A model generated the notes under the pieces. That model searched no databases and was not told the origin of the DNA. It saw only the letters and a program-made list of their open reading frames with translations. The position numbers and the translations under genes are program-made. DNA of 64,000 nt from Selaginella tamariscina (lineage: Eukaryota; Streptophyta; Lycopodiopsida; Selaginellales; Selaginellaceae). The DNA lies in contig PUQB01000164.1 in the NCBI GenBank assembly GCA_003024785.1, positions 376,066-440,065 on the forward strand, read 5' to 3'. Below are positions 35,961 through 46,939 of the stretch, one piece after another. The first letter of the stretch is position 1. The number at the start of each line of letters is the position of its first letter.

Positions 35961-36601
35961 TGTACGACCCGATACAGGATACAGGATTCTGGATATATGA
36001 TACAGGATACGAGATACAGGATATGCTTGCAGGATATTCCTATAGGATATACTACATGATATTCCTACAGGATATGCCTATAGGATATACCTAGAGGATA
36101 AGTGGTTGCATGCATCTAAAAGTGACTGTATGCATGCAAGGCTAAAACGAGTCCATGTGTCCCTTATGCCTAGATTAGCCCTTGGAGTTGTGAGCATAAA
36201 AGCCGACCTAATTGTTGTACAATCAGTTCCATCAACACCAGTCATCTACGATCATTTTGTTCTTGTCTTGTTCGTGTCTTGCTCCTTGCCTCCTGCTCTT
36301 GTCTTACTTCCGAATCCCCTTGTTCCTGTCTTGCTCCTGGATCCTGTCCTGCTCCTGTCTTACCCCCAGATCCTATCTTGTTCCTGTCTTGCTCTTGGAT
36401 CCTGTCCTGCGCCTTGTCTTGCTTGGGTTCCTAGTTCCTGTCCTACTCCCTGTCCTACTCCTGAGTCAAGCCTTCTTTTCTTGAAATCCTGCTCTCTTCC
36501 TTGTTCTTGGAATCCTGCTCTCTTCCTTGTTCTTGGAATCCTGCTCTCTCCTTGTTCTTGGAATCCTGCTCTCTTCCTTGTTCTTGGATCGTGGCTTGAC
36601 A
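35961..36601 (+). repeat. 5' LTR of C2 (641 bp, expanded)
   Basis: It starts TGTACGACCC and ends GTGGCTTGACA. It is nearly twice the length of the C1 5' LTR. The U3 has repeats of TATAGGATAT and ACAGGATAT (35975-36100); the second half has tandem copies of a unit of about 27 bp, TTGGAATCCTGCTCTCTTCC (first 20 bases), at about 36480-36590, preceded by GATCCTGTCCTGCTCCTGTC-type repeats. Confidence 0.85.
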
Positions 36602-36689
36602 GTTTGATAGTAACTGCTTTCATAGCTTTCGGATTCCATTACTTTTTTTTTTTCCTTGATTCTTTTCCTTCGTTTTCCTTTCATAAATC

Positions 36690-37660
36690 ATGGTTGATTT
36701 TGAGCACTTTCAAAGCGAGACCAAATGTTGCTTCATGAGCTGCCACTTTGCGCCAAGTGGTCACCAATATGCAAGGTTCCATCGACGCGGCACATGTAAC
36801 TGTTGATGCATCCTCCAAGGCTACTGCACAGGCTCTCTCTCAAGCATCAGTGGTTTCCTCTCAATCGAACTTTCTTCGGAGCCGAAGATCAGCATGCCAG
36901 AAAAGTTTAGTGGCAATTGTGCCGATTTCCAAGGTTTCTGAATCAAATTAGGCTCTTGATCCGCATGCAACCACGCCGATACATGACTGATGCACAAAAG
37001 GTTGGCCTTTTGGCATCCTTACTAACTAGATCTCCACGGGCTTGGGTTGCCCCCTTGCTGGAGCATGACGACCCATTGATGGAAGACTTTGAAGGTTTTG
37101 TGGCTGCCTTCGAAGCCTGCTTTGGAGATCCCATAATACTGTTCCGCATGCACGAAGTTACGAAAGCTCACCCAAGGATCCCAACCAGCTTCCGTTTATG
37201 CATCCGAATTTCAGCAACTTTGCACGAACATTCTGTGGGACGAGACTGCATTGATCGAACACTTCCGTTTTGGGTTGAGGGATGACGTACGGACCTTCTC
37301 CTTACGTTATTAGATGCCCAAACATTAACGGAGATCATGCAACAAGCCGTTCGCTGTGACAACCGTTTGTTCGAGTGTCGTCAGGAAAGATCTTGTCAGT
37401 AGTTCCTGCAAACCAATCCTGCAGCTGTGGTACATGTTCCTGCAACACCTTCTGGAGTAGTTCCTATGGACGTTGAGAAATTCAAGCGTGGCTCTCTTTC
37501 GTTGCTGAGAAGCAACGTCGCCGCAGTGAGAACCTATGTTTGTATTGTGGTGAAGCAGGACACAAGGTGGCAGAATGTCCTATTAAAGCCAGGAAGTTTA
37601 AGACGTGTGAAGTTGAAGCTGAAGTTCAGTCGAAAAACTTCAATGTTCACTTCGTCTAGG
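36690..37660 (+). pseudogene. C2 gag remnant
   Basis: Opens with MVDFEHFQ-like sequence near 36690, the counterpart of MADFEQFQ in C1. The capsid-like part (36930-37260) shows IRMQPRRYMTDAQKVGLLAS, AWVAPLLEHDDPLMEDFEGF and VAAFEACFGD. The zinc-knuckle segment near 37540-37580 is recognisable by alignment with C3. Broken. Confidence 0.8.
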
Positions 37661-37670
37661 AGCCGCAAAG

Positions 37671-38075
37671 TTGGATATAGGTGCAGGCTCCATTGGTGCT
37701 GCTCATACCATTCCATCACTCAAGTTTCATGTACACATTCATCTCAATAATCGAGAGCTCAAGGAGTTTGCCCTGTTAGACACTGGTGCAAATGCATGCT
37801 TCATGGATGACACTTTTGCAACTCAACATGGCATTCCGGTGAAGTTGAAGCGTGCAGTTCTTGTAGAGGTGGCCGATGGTTGTCTGATTGCTTCTGGCGT
37901 AGTTACCCATGCTACCAAACCTCTCAATTGCAGTCATGGCGCATTTAACTGTTCGATTTCCTTCAACTTGATCAAGACTCGGTTGACTCCCATCATTTTG
38001 GGCATGCCATGGTTCGTTATTGCAAATCCACAGATTGACTGGAGGTCTAGGACGCTCACGTTTTCCTCTCTGTAG
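37671..38075 (+). pseudogene. C2 aspartic protease remnant
   Basis: The best-preserved protease of the C family in the window. Active site LLDTGANACFMDD with the Asp codon at 37779, preceded by the strand FHVHIHLNNRELKEF. It is followed by ATQHGIPVKLKRAVLVEVAD and the hydrophobic block LTPIILGMPWFVIANPQID. A DTG active site separates this family from the DGG elements B and G. Confidence 0.85.
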
Positions 38076-38779
38076 CCAAGATCAATCATGTACCTTCCTG
38101 CGTGCAGGATACATCCTTAGTGTCTGAGCAGTACAAGCTACAGGATTGACTGTGCCTGTTCCTGTATCAGTGTTGAAGACTCCTCCTCGACAGGATTCAC
38201 CTCATGTTAGTTCCTCAGCACATCCACCGGCTCTCTCCATTCCTTAAGTTTACGGATTCCTGTACAAGGTTTTTCCAATCCTGTATCAATGTCGAAGGTT
38301 CCTCCTCAACAGGATCCACCTCCTGTTGGTTCGTCAGCACACTCGCAGGCTCTCCTCACTCCTGTGCAACCATGGACTTCTGTACAGGATTCTTCCAATC
38401 CTATACACTCGTCAACATCCACACAGGTTTTCCCAATCCTGTCTCTTTCGTTACTCTGTTTCTTCCACCCCTAAGATCCTTCCTCTTTTTCAATCACAGT
38501 TTCCCCCTTCTCCTCTCCGAGTTCTTACCACTACCATGCATGAACTTGCCACTGATCCTACTCCTTTTCATCTTTTTGCCTTCCAAGTAACTCCTCTACC
38601 TTTCCTATATCTGACTCCCCTGTTTTCAATCTCTGCTCCTTCTCCTCCTTCCTCCTTCTTCCCTACCATCCAAGTATCACTCCTTTCAGACATTTTGACA
38701 AGCACAAGGCTGCAGTTCTTCCTGTTCACAGGTCCTACGACTGTCTATTGATCTTGCGGAAGGAAAGACTCTACCGTTC

Positions 38780-39960
38780 GGACCGATCTATGCACTGTCA
38801 CCTACAGAATTGAAGGTTCTTCTTATACATCGAGGAAAACTTGGCATCCGACTTCATTTGTTACTTAAAGTCCCCTGCAGGAGCACCTATCTTCTTGTCA
38901 AGAAGAAAGATGGGAGTTTACATTTGGTTGTGGACTATAAGGGTTTGAATCAAGTCACCATTCGGAACCGGTACCCGTTGCCATTGATCTCGGAACTTCT
39001 CAATCGAATGCAAGGAGCAAGGTGTTCACGAAGATCGACTTACGAGGGGCCTACAATCTTGTACGATTCGTCCAGGCGATGAGTGAAAGACTGCCTTTCA
39101 TAAAGTATGGACACTTCGAGTACACGTGATACCTTTCGACTTACCAATGCCCCAGCTGTGTTCCAACACATGGTGAACGACATCTTTCACGACTTCTTGG
39201 ACTAGTGTGATGATCGATGACATTTTTTTTCTCCAAGGACTAGCAGCACATGACAAGCATGTATGATTGTTCTACAGCGGCTTCCGAGCATGGCCATATG
39301 CGAATTGGAGAAGGTTTTTTCGATAGGATTCTATGGAGTTCTTGGGCTACATTGTCTCTCCTACTGGCGTTTTCATGGACATGCACAAGGTGAAGACCAT
39401 CTGGAGGGGAGAAGCCCAAGTCTATATGAACGTATACAATGTTTCCTTGGCTTTGCAAACTTCTACAAGTGGTTCATACAGGACTTCTCCAAGTGGTACT
39501 CCACTCACACTCACCGCGCACAGGGGTTTTCTCTTGGTCCGACAAGGTGGAACATGCATTTATAGCACTTAAGGACGCCTTCACGACTCCGATCGTTAGC
39601 ACATCCTGATCCTTCCCGTCCCTTCTTTATTGAAGCAGATGCTTCGGATTTTGCAGTAGGTTCTATTCTATCACAAGTTGGAGAGACAAGTTACTCCATC
39701 CTGTAGCCTTTTACTCTCGTAAGTTCCTTTCGGCAAAGATCAATTACGAGATTCATGACAAGGAACTCAAGGCCATTGTGATTCATTTTTGGCAGCACTT
39801 CCTGGAAGGTGCTGCGCATCCTATACAAGTCCTTACGGATCATAAGAACCTGGAGTTTTTTCAAACGGCTCAAGTTCTCAGTCGGCGATAGGCTAGGTGG
39901 CGGAATTCCTATCACTTTTAATTTTATCATCATCTACAGCCTGATTTCGGAATAGCAAGC
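38780..39960 (+). pseudogene. C2 reverse transcriptase and RNase H remnant
   Basis: [22 protein letters not shown] and VTIRNRYPLPLISELLNRMQ (38900-39010), with the fingers-palm order of Ty3/gypsy RT. RNase H and connection: a [13 protein letters not shown]-like strand near 39630-39660, then [13 protein letters not shown]-like sequence (39740-39780). The repeated Pro/Ser spacer precedes RT (38150-38480). Broken. Confidence 0.8.
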
Positions 39961-40727
39961 GACGCATTGTCTGGTGCTCTTACCTTGCACCGACCTGGGC
40001 GATCCTGCATATGATTGTCAAAGGCAATTGTTGGTTGTCCTGATTGATTCCAGCTTGCAGCACTACAGGTTCATCAAGCTCCAGCAAATTCAACACTTTT
40101 ACAGGACATCCATTCGCAGTTGGCTACAGACGACTTGGCAAAAATGTGTTCTCACACATTAATCCTGACATCGCAAGTTCCTCTCCTCCAGTTCCCGTTC
40201 AGACTACAGTTGTTTCCATACAGGATGGACTCTTGTATCGGGAAGGTCTCCTGTACATTCCTGTTGGTGTTTACAGAACTCGTGTGGTACAGGATTGTCA
40301 TGATACCCCGGCTACAGGACATTTTGGGTGGCCAAGACAGTGGAGTTGGTGACTTGCAACTATTGGTGGTCTGGGTTGCGAGATTTTGTGGAAAGGTTTG
40401 TACGGAGCTGTGACACCTGTAACAGGTCGAAGATGCCTCGTCATGCACCCTCTAGTCTTCTTCGTCCTCTTCCTATTCCTTCTGCTCCTTGGAGATCCAT
40501 TTCTATGGATTTCCTCACAGATCTTCCTCTTTCTCGTGGATTTGATGTAGTTCTTGTGGTGGTTGACCGTTTCACCAAACATGCCAGACAACTGCTGAGT
40601 TGGTGATCCGTGAAGTGTTCTGACACCATGGTCTTCCTGAGAGCATTATTTCTGATTGAGGTCCACAATTCATGTCCAAGTTTTGGCAAGAGCTTCTTCG
40701 GAGTCTACAGGTTAAAGCGAATCTTTC
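39961..40727 (+). pseudogene. C2 integrase remnant, incomplete
   Basis: The zinc-binding part is seen as LRDFVERFVRSCDTCNRSKM, followed by PRHAPSSLLRPLPIPSAPWR and the first core strand SISMDFLTDLPLSRGFDVVL with VVVDRFTKHA (40360-40590). The region ends at the truncation near 40727. Broken. Confidence 0.82.
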
Positions 40728-40785
40728 CAATAAATTTTTAAAATAAAAAAGAATGACTAAACTAGCAAAAAAAAACTCATTTACA
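40728..40785 (-). repeat. 5' LTR of B, outer end
   Basis: AAATTTTTAAAATAAAAAAG through ACTCATTTACA matches the inner end of B's 3' LTR (28930-28984) and is followed by the GACCC target duplication. On the minus strand it is the TG start of the element. Confidence 0.85.
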
Positions 40786-40938
40786 GACCCTAAGTTTCAT
40801 GCCTATTTGGACATCGAAATCAGATTATTAAGGTCATTTTGGAAGACTTAGCATTGTTTCACATAAAGTGTTAATGCCGGATGGCCACTTGGTAGCATGT
40901 GTTGCCATGTGTTAGTCCTTTGAGCTAAAACTCTGATA
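40786..40938 (+). repeat. A2 5' LTR, end part
   Basis: After the GACCC duplication the A2 LTR resumes (TTTTGGAAGACTTAGC, GGCCACTTGGTAGC) exactly where the first part stopped, as in A 46797-46939, and ends CTCTGATA at 40938. The primer site TGGTATCAAAGC is at 40941-40952. The leader to about 41340 follows A closely (AAGGCAACTTCCAAGC), and nothing coding was found to 41846. Confidence 0.85.
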
Positions 40939-41846
40939 ATTGGTATCAAAGCTTATTCTATGTGGTTAGTAGGATTGCCTAAAGTGGTAGTGTGTTTAAG
41001 GGTTTAGTTAGTTCTAAGTTCTTGAAGTAATTTATCACTTTTAGTTAACACCTCTATATTCTATGTGAAGAGTTGGTTATGAGATCTATAACTCTTTAAA
41101 GAACACCTGCTTAATACGTTAGTGTGGGTTATGGACTCTAATGTTGAACGTAGCACTCAAAAGGCAACTTCCAAGCTACATACTAGATTACTTTATTTAC
41201 GGTTGTCCAAATTACTTTATCTTATGTTTGCCCAAGTTACTTTACCTTATAGTTACCCATGTTACTTTACCTTATGTTTGCGCTGATGAATTTACCAAAC
41301 ACTTCCACAAGACATGGCAAGCTAGTTTATTCTGGTTTATAAAATAAGTCTTATGAAGTGGATCATGTGATATACTAAATCTGCACATTATTAGAAATTT
41401 TTCTTTTTGAGATAACATGTGATTGAAAATGGATAATATCTATTAAGTTTTGGCTTTGGTCAAGATGCAATATCAGGTTTGGCAATAGTATTTAAATGGG
41501 GAAATGCTTATGTTCAAATATGCATCTTTGACTTCGACAAAAAAGGGCATATTCAAATATAAGAATGAATATTACATTCTGATAGAAAGTGCGAAATGAG
41601 TTCTCATTATAACGCATGTTTTCGAGAATGTAACTTAAGAAGTAAGCTAAGGTGCTGGACTTATGATACGATGGAAAGTCGAGTATTAACATATAATCAA
41701 TATGTTAAGTGATTAGTTCAAAAATGTAAAGTAGTCAAAATACTGTCTATTTCGATGATGCTAACTATAAGTGACATTAGGTTAATTGTATTATTGATTT
41801 TAAGTCCCTTCATTTGAACAATTCTTGCATTACAATAAATTAATAT

Positions 41847-42000
41847 TGTAAGATCCATGTGTACGGCTGCATGTGCACATACTATTATTAGTGTAGTGGA
41901 TTTTAATAGCTATCGGATTGGTTTCAATATGGACCATTCACTCTTATATTAAGTTAGGGTTCTAATGGAGATACACATTTCTATATTCCGAGTTCTCACA
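41847..42000 (+). repeat. 5' LTR of D (154 bp)
   Basis: Starts TGTAAGATCCATGTG and ends GAGTTCTCACA. It is followed by CTGGTGGAGGTGAGGGGC, the position of a primer-binding site; this is not the tRNA-Met type used by A, and the tRNA was not identified. Confidence 0.88.
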
Positions 42001-42144
42001 CTGGTGGAGGTGAGGGGCACCTCTAATTGTCCCTACGGAGTGCTCGGATTTGTGTCTTTTTTGCATTTTCTTTGTCTTCTTAGGTCTAGCTTTTCCATTG
42101 TGTAAATCTATTCTTTTTTGGATTTTGTTCTTTCTTCGTCCATG

Positions 42145-43030
42145 AATCCACAACAGCAAATCCCTTGTCTGTGGAGCAGTTACTCATGCAGTTGTTGGAT
42201 GCCATGCGTGTGCAACTGAACAATCATTCTCAGTTATGGCAGCATTCACAGCCAGGGTACTCCTCCTGCTCATGCAAACCCCGTGTCCGGCCGATTTCTT
42301 TTGCGGAAATCCTGGAAGATGTGTACCATTGGTTTGACCACTTCACTGGGTTGCCACATATCATTCGTGGGACGGTGCTCAGTGTTTGCGCGAGTTTCCT
42401 ACTTGTCTTCAAGGGACGGCGTTGCAGTGGTACAATGGTCTGGACGTTGCAACTCGTGGAAATTGGAGTATTTTGGGCATGCGGACGACTGTGATGATGC
42501 TTTTCAGCAGTTGCATCGTATTCGTCAGGAGCCATCTGAGTCGGTGATGCAGTTTGGTGTTCGCTTTCGAAGCCTTTTGCTGCGTGCAGAACCTAACATG
42601 TCGGAACGCATCAAGTTAGGTATGTTGTGGCCAGCACTTCGTCAAGACCTTGTGGGGCTTGTGCATGCACTAGCTCCAGTGACTCTTGACGATGCTTTGA
42701 GGCTGGCACAACGATATGAGTCGTCACCTCTCCCACTTGCCCTTCACGTGCTCTTGTTCCACTCATGTTGGGGATGGACCTGCTCCGATGGAGGTTGAGG
42801 TTGTTGCTCGTGTAACACAAGGTGGGCCCGTGGACGAGGACGTGGACGTGCAGTTCGTTGTTGGGCATGTGATGAGGTTGGACACACGGCGCTGTCAACG
42901 GTTTCCCATTGGCGTCCCCCATTTCCAGGATGGAGGCCATGGCGTCAACAACGTCCGGTTGGCTGCTGCAGTGGAAGGTTCTGATGCGGTGGATCTTCCG
43001 GGAAACGACGAATCGCACGAGTAAGGGGGT
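42145..43030 (+). pseudogene. D gag remnant
   Basis: Opens near 42145 with MNPQQQIPC-like sequence; LLMQLLDAMRVQLNNHSQLW follows. The capsid-like part (42490-42720) shows DDAFQQLHRIRQEPSESVMQ, FGVRFRSLLLRAEPNMSERI and LGMLWPALRQDLVGLVHALA. A CDEVGHTA-like knuckle remnant lies near 42870. Broken. Confidence 0.75.
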
Positions 43031-43129
43031 CCTTGTGCAAATAAAGTAGTAATCCCTCCGTCTTTCTTTCGGGAGTATCATCAAGGGGTTCACTCGGCAC
43101 CAATCATCCGGTCTTCACTTTTCAAGCTC

Positions 43130-43420
43130 AATTTAATCACACGCCATCCTGTTTTCTTTAGTATTGGTGGATACAGGTTCGAGTTTGTCCTTTATTTCCC
43201 AGTTTGTTGCTACACGTTGCAGCCTTCATTTGCATCGTGCGGTAGAACCAGTCTTCATTCTGTACGGCAACGGACACACTCATGCTTGTTTGTGAGATGA
43301 AGTGACATTGTTGTTCGTGTGGATGATCGTGAGCTTGAGCTTTAATCTCTGCGGGTGGTGCTGAGTCAAGCTTTTCACCTTATTCTTGGTATGGATTGAT
43401 TGACTCACAATCATGCCAAG
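43130..43420 (+). pseudogene. D aspartic protease remnant
   Basis: LVLVDTGSSLSFISQFVATR gives the DTG active site (43170-43178). LHLHRAVEPVFILYGNGHTH follows, the usual flap region. Broken. Confidence 0.75.
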
Positions 43421-43579
43421 TGTGACTTCAAAAATCTCCCCCTTGTTTGACTCTCCCTCATCTTTTTTTCATTCCTCTTACTTCTATTCCACTTCGTCCA
43501 TCTGCTTTCACTTCTGCTTGCATCACTTTTGTTTCACCTTTACTTCCAACCATCTTCCTTTTATGTTCCTCATTTCCCT

Positions 43580-44960
43580 TTCTGATGATCGTCGTGCTGC
43601 AATTGTTAATCAACTCAAGAAGGAGTATGCTGATATTTTCAGCTTCAACTTGTCATCTGGGGCCAAGATTGTGACACGCCACCCTATTCTAACTAGGGAT
43701 GCTAGGCTGATCAAGGTACCTATTTGGCGCTGGTCACCAAAGGAGCTCCAGATCTTATGAGTGAATGTTAAGGAGATGTTGGAGAAAGGTGTTATCCGAA
43801 AATCTCGAAGTCCTTGAGCATGCGAACCTCATCTTGTGACAAAGCCGAATGGGAGCATTCGATTTTACATTGACTATCACCCATTAAATGATGTAACTAT
43901 TCAGATGTGTACCCACTTCCTCATACTGCAAACCTTTTGGATCGACTGAGGCGGAGCACTGGTTCACCAAGTTAGATCTCGCCTTTGGATATTGGCAAGT
44001 TTCAATGGCTGACATGGACATTCCCAAGATTATTTTAGACACCATTTGGCCTGTACGAGTTCTTGGTGATGCCTTTTGGTTTGAGCAATGCTCCAACGAC
44101 TTTCCAGCGTATGATGGACGAGGTTCTCTGCGATATGCTAGAGGTGACTGCTGACTTCATCGATAATGTTTTAATTCACTCGGATGGAACATGGGAGGAG
44201 CATATCGGTGATGTACGCAAGGTTTGGATCGGTTGCGGGAAGTTGGTTTAAAGTTGAAACCATTAAGTGTGTGTTTGGATCCAAGGACACCACTTATTTG
44301 GGTTATTGCATTTCACGTGAAGGTTGCAAGTCGATCCTGACAAACTAGTTGCAGTTTTGAAGTTTCCTACGCCGAAGTGTGTGAACGATGTGCAACGCTT
44401 TCTTGGCAAGGTACAATATCTGGGTCGTTTTATGGATCATTTTTGGATCGTACTGCACCATTGCAGGCATCGCTAAAGTCGTCAATGACTTCTTTTGTTT
44501 GGTCTAAGGATTGCAAGCAGGCATTTGCAGATCTTAAAGAGTTGCTGAAGACTCCTCCAGTTTTGGTGTACCCGAATTACACTCGTCCTTTCATCTTACG
44601 CGTAGATGCTTCTGACATTGGTCTCGGGGGTGTATTGCTGCAGGAGAGTACGAGTGTCCCTAGCCAATGATATCCCATTGCGTACATCAGCCATACGTTG
44701 CAACCAGCAGAGGTGAACTACTCCATGACAGAAAAGGAGTGTCTAGCTCCATGCCTATTTGCATGGTTCTCGGACGTTGTTGGAAGGTGACCATGCAGCA
44801 GTCACTTCATTATTGAAGCGGAAGAATTGATTGGTCGTACTGTTCGGTGGGCCTTGAAGCTTCAAATTTACGACTTCGAGGTTGTTCATCGCCCAGGGAG
44901 TTCCATGGCTGATGCTGATGCTCTTTCTCAAGCTCCTCTTCCACCTTCTCTTTTTTCTTC
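43580..44960 (+). pseudogene. D reverse transcriptase and RNase H remnant
   Basis: RT begins with DDRRAAIVNQLKKEYADIF (43590 on); a palm block VMPFGLSNAPTTFQRMMDEV and the region of the catalytic site lie at 44063-44190. RNase H and connection: ASLKSSMTSFVWSKDCKQAF, PNYTRPFILRVDASDIGLGG (44460-44640), and LQIYDFEVVHRPGSSMADAD at the end (44860-44920). Broken. Confidence 0.83.
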
Positions 44961-45169
44961 TACCCCTGAGGAGCTAGTTTTTCCAGCATCATTGGACTTT
45001 TTGAACAAAGATTCTGTACCATTCGAAGTTCAAAAGGTTGAGCCATGGATTCAAACTTCGTGATGGGTTTGAGAATTCTCCATCACTTGCTGATGACTTG
45101 CCTTTTAAGTATTTACATTCACAATATTACATTCAGGACGACCTTCTTTATTTTGTGGGACTAATCTAG

Positions 45170-45619
45170 ATGATCATTGTGGTTGGTAGTGCCTTCGGTC
45201 TTCATTCCACGCTTCCTCCATGCTTACCATGACTCTTCTATTCTTGGCGGGCACATGGGACATCGTCGTGTGATTGAGAAGTTGCGCAGATCTTTCTATT
45301 GGCCGGAGTTGCGAGGAGATGTGATTCAGTATGTGCATAGTTGTGTGTGGTGCCAAGCTCGCAATGCTCCCCGTGTGCTTTAGAAGGACGGTTGGAGTCA
45401 ATTGTAGTATCTAGTCCATTTGAGTTTGTGGCATTTGATTTGATAGGACTTTTTCCGCAGTCAATTATTGGCAACGAGTACGTTATTATTGCTTCTAACT
45501 ACCTAACTCGTTGGGTAGAAGTTGGTGCTCTTGCTAGTGCGACTGCTTCTGTTGTTGATCAGTTTCTCCTTAATCGGGTTGTGTTTCAGCATTCTTGTCT
45601 GGAGCGAATTCTCTCAAAC
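45170..45619 (+). pseudogene. D integrase remnant, first part
   Basis: The zinc-binding part reads HDSSILGGHMGHRRVIEKLR, SFYWPELRGDVIQYVHSCVW and CQARNAPR (45230-45380). The core starts FEFVAFDLIGLFPQSIIGNE and IASNYLTRWVEVGALASATA (45420-45550). Element A begins at 45620; integrase sequence continues beyond it at 52349. Confidence 0.82.
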
Positions 45620-46939
45620 TGTCATAATTTTTACTATGACTCGACCCTTTACTTTGGACGTTGACTGTTGTTACCTACTGGATTATGTGATGAATCTTAA
45701 ATGTAGAAGATACAGGCCCGCATAGTGCACTTGGGTATCTAGTGATGGTCCGGCCGGGTGTCGTTAGATATTTGCAAGAAACTCTAGGCAAAGTTAGCAC
45801 TTCCATTTAGAAAACTCTCCCCCGTTTTAACGTTCCAGATTAGGGTTCTTTGTAAAGTATAGCTTGTCAAAATAAGGGTTAGGGTTGACCTAACCCTAGG
45901 TTTCCCTAACCCCACGCCCTAAACCCCCCTCCTTGGGATTAGGTTTAGGGTTAGGTTAGGACAACTCATTTTCTCTAAGGGTTGGCATTTCCGTGCCAGC
46001 CCACTTACTCACTTAAGAAAACAAGGGGGGGGGGGGGGGGGGGGGGGTGGGTCCGTCACATAAATAAGGTAGAGTATACGTAGGAGAGCTCCTGGGTTCA
46101 TGACTGAGTTTGTTGCTCTTCTGCTGGTGCAAGCTTTAGCTTGTGTCGTTAAGGTACAACCCTCTGTTGTGCCGCCCTAACTTCCAAATGACAGGGGTAC
46201 GTCCCACCTTTGGAGTAGCTTACCCTTAACATTGGCAAATCCTCTTGTCAGGATGCACGTTCCAATAGGCGAGGTTGTGGCTTGTCTCCAGCCTCCTCCT
46301 CCACATCAAGCTAGGTGTAGCACTCATGGCCAAGCAAGGCACATCCGTGTCCTTGACCGACTGTGGTGTGGGATCTTGTTTGACATGTTCACATTACCAG
46401 TTCCTGAGGGTTCACTAAGGGTTCTAGAGTTGTCATTTAGGGGCCACGTTTGTGGCACTTGGTGCAACTCTCGAATGGCATGATAGCCCACATCGTGGAA
46501 GGCAGTGTCACATGAAGATGTGACACTGGCTAGACGTCACACGATACAACGCCCGAGGCACGCCCTTTGGGTTGTGTCATGGTTTGTCGCCAAGGGGTTG
46601 GATACTCTAGTAAACATACATGGGTAAGTGACGATGCCTTAGCTCTGTCACGAGGGTATGTGTGAGACACATCTCCTTTGTGGGGTTAGGGCATGAGCCT
46701 GTCTAGGTCTATTGGGACAGGATCCTAAAGTCTACTCAGGTTATCCTCTAGGGTTTAGGGGATGGTCATTCTAGGGGACTTAGGGTAGGACTCTAAGTCT
46801 TTTGCCTAATTGGGCCCCTGAGTCAGACTCTTAGGTTATTTTGGAAGACTTAGCGTTGCTCACACATGGTGATGACGCCCAATGGCCACTTGGCAGCCAC
46901 GTGTTGCCACATGTTGGCCCTTTGGGTTAAACTCTGACA
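45620..46939 (+). repeat. 5' LTR of A (1320 bp)
   Basis: Starts TGTCATAA, ends CTCTGACA. A run of 23 G (46025-46047) is followed by CATAAATAAGG, a possible TATA region. It lacks about 360 bp found in the 3' LTR (roughly 51660-52020 there). Upstream of the G run is a stretch rich in CCCTAA/TTAGGG-like words. Confidence 0.9.

Larger units (their letters stand above)
35961..40727 (+). mobile_element. C2: chromodomain-family element, 3' truncated, inside the B LTR
   Basis: It begins with TGTACGACCCGATACAGG, a 641-bp LTR (35961-36601), then gag, protease, repeated spacer, RT, RNase H and part of integrase, all on the plus strand and matching C1 and C3. The match stops near 40727 within integrase; the chromodomain and 3' LTR are absent. 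The B LTR resumes at once. Truncation together with the missing B LTR segment implies one deletion across the 3' border. Broken. Confidence 0.88.
28152..40785 (-). mobile_element. B: Ty3/gypsy element, Athila/Tat-like, inserted in the A2 LTR
   Basis: B is delimited by a perfect 5-bp target duplication GACCC (28147-28151 and 40786-40790), in register with the A2 LTR on both sides. Minus-strand order: 5' LTR (40785-35324, interrupted by C2), gag, protease with DGG, RT, RNase H, integrase, polypurine tract, 3' LTR (28984-28152). No chromodomain is seen. It is broken in many places. Without C2 it would be about 7.9 kb. Confidence 0.92.

Noticed and set aside
36106-36738. 210-codon open frame, apparently a hydrophobic repetitive protein
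   Set aside because: It lies wholly in the C2 LTR and leader. Its repeats (LFLVLGSCP-like) are the translated 27-bp LTR tandem units, not a gene.
45880-45965. TTTAGGG/CCCTAA-like words resembling telomere repeat
   Set aside because: They are irregular, mixed in direction, and recur at the same LTR position in A's 3' LTR and in the left-edge element, so are LTR sequence and not an internal telomere tract.
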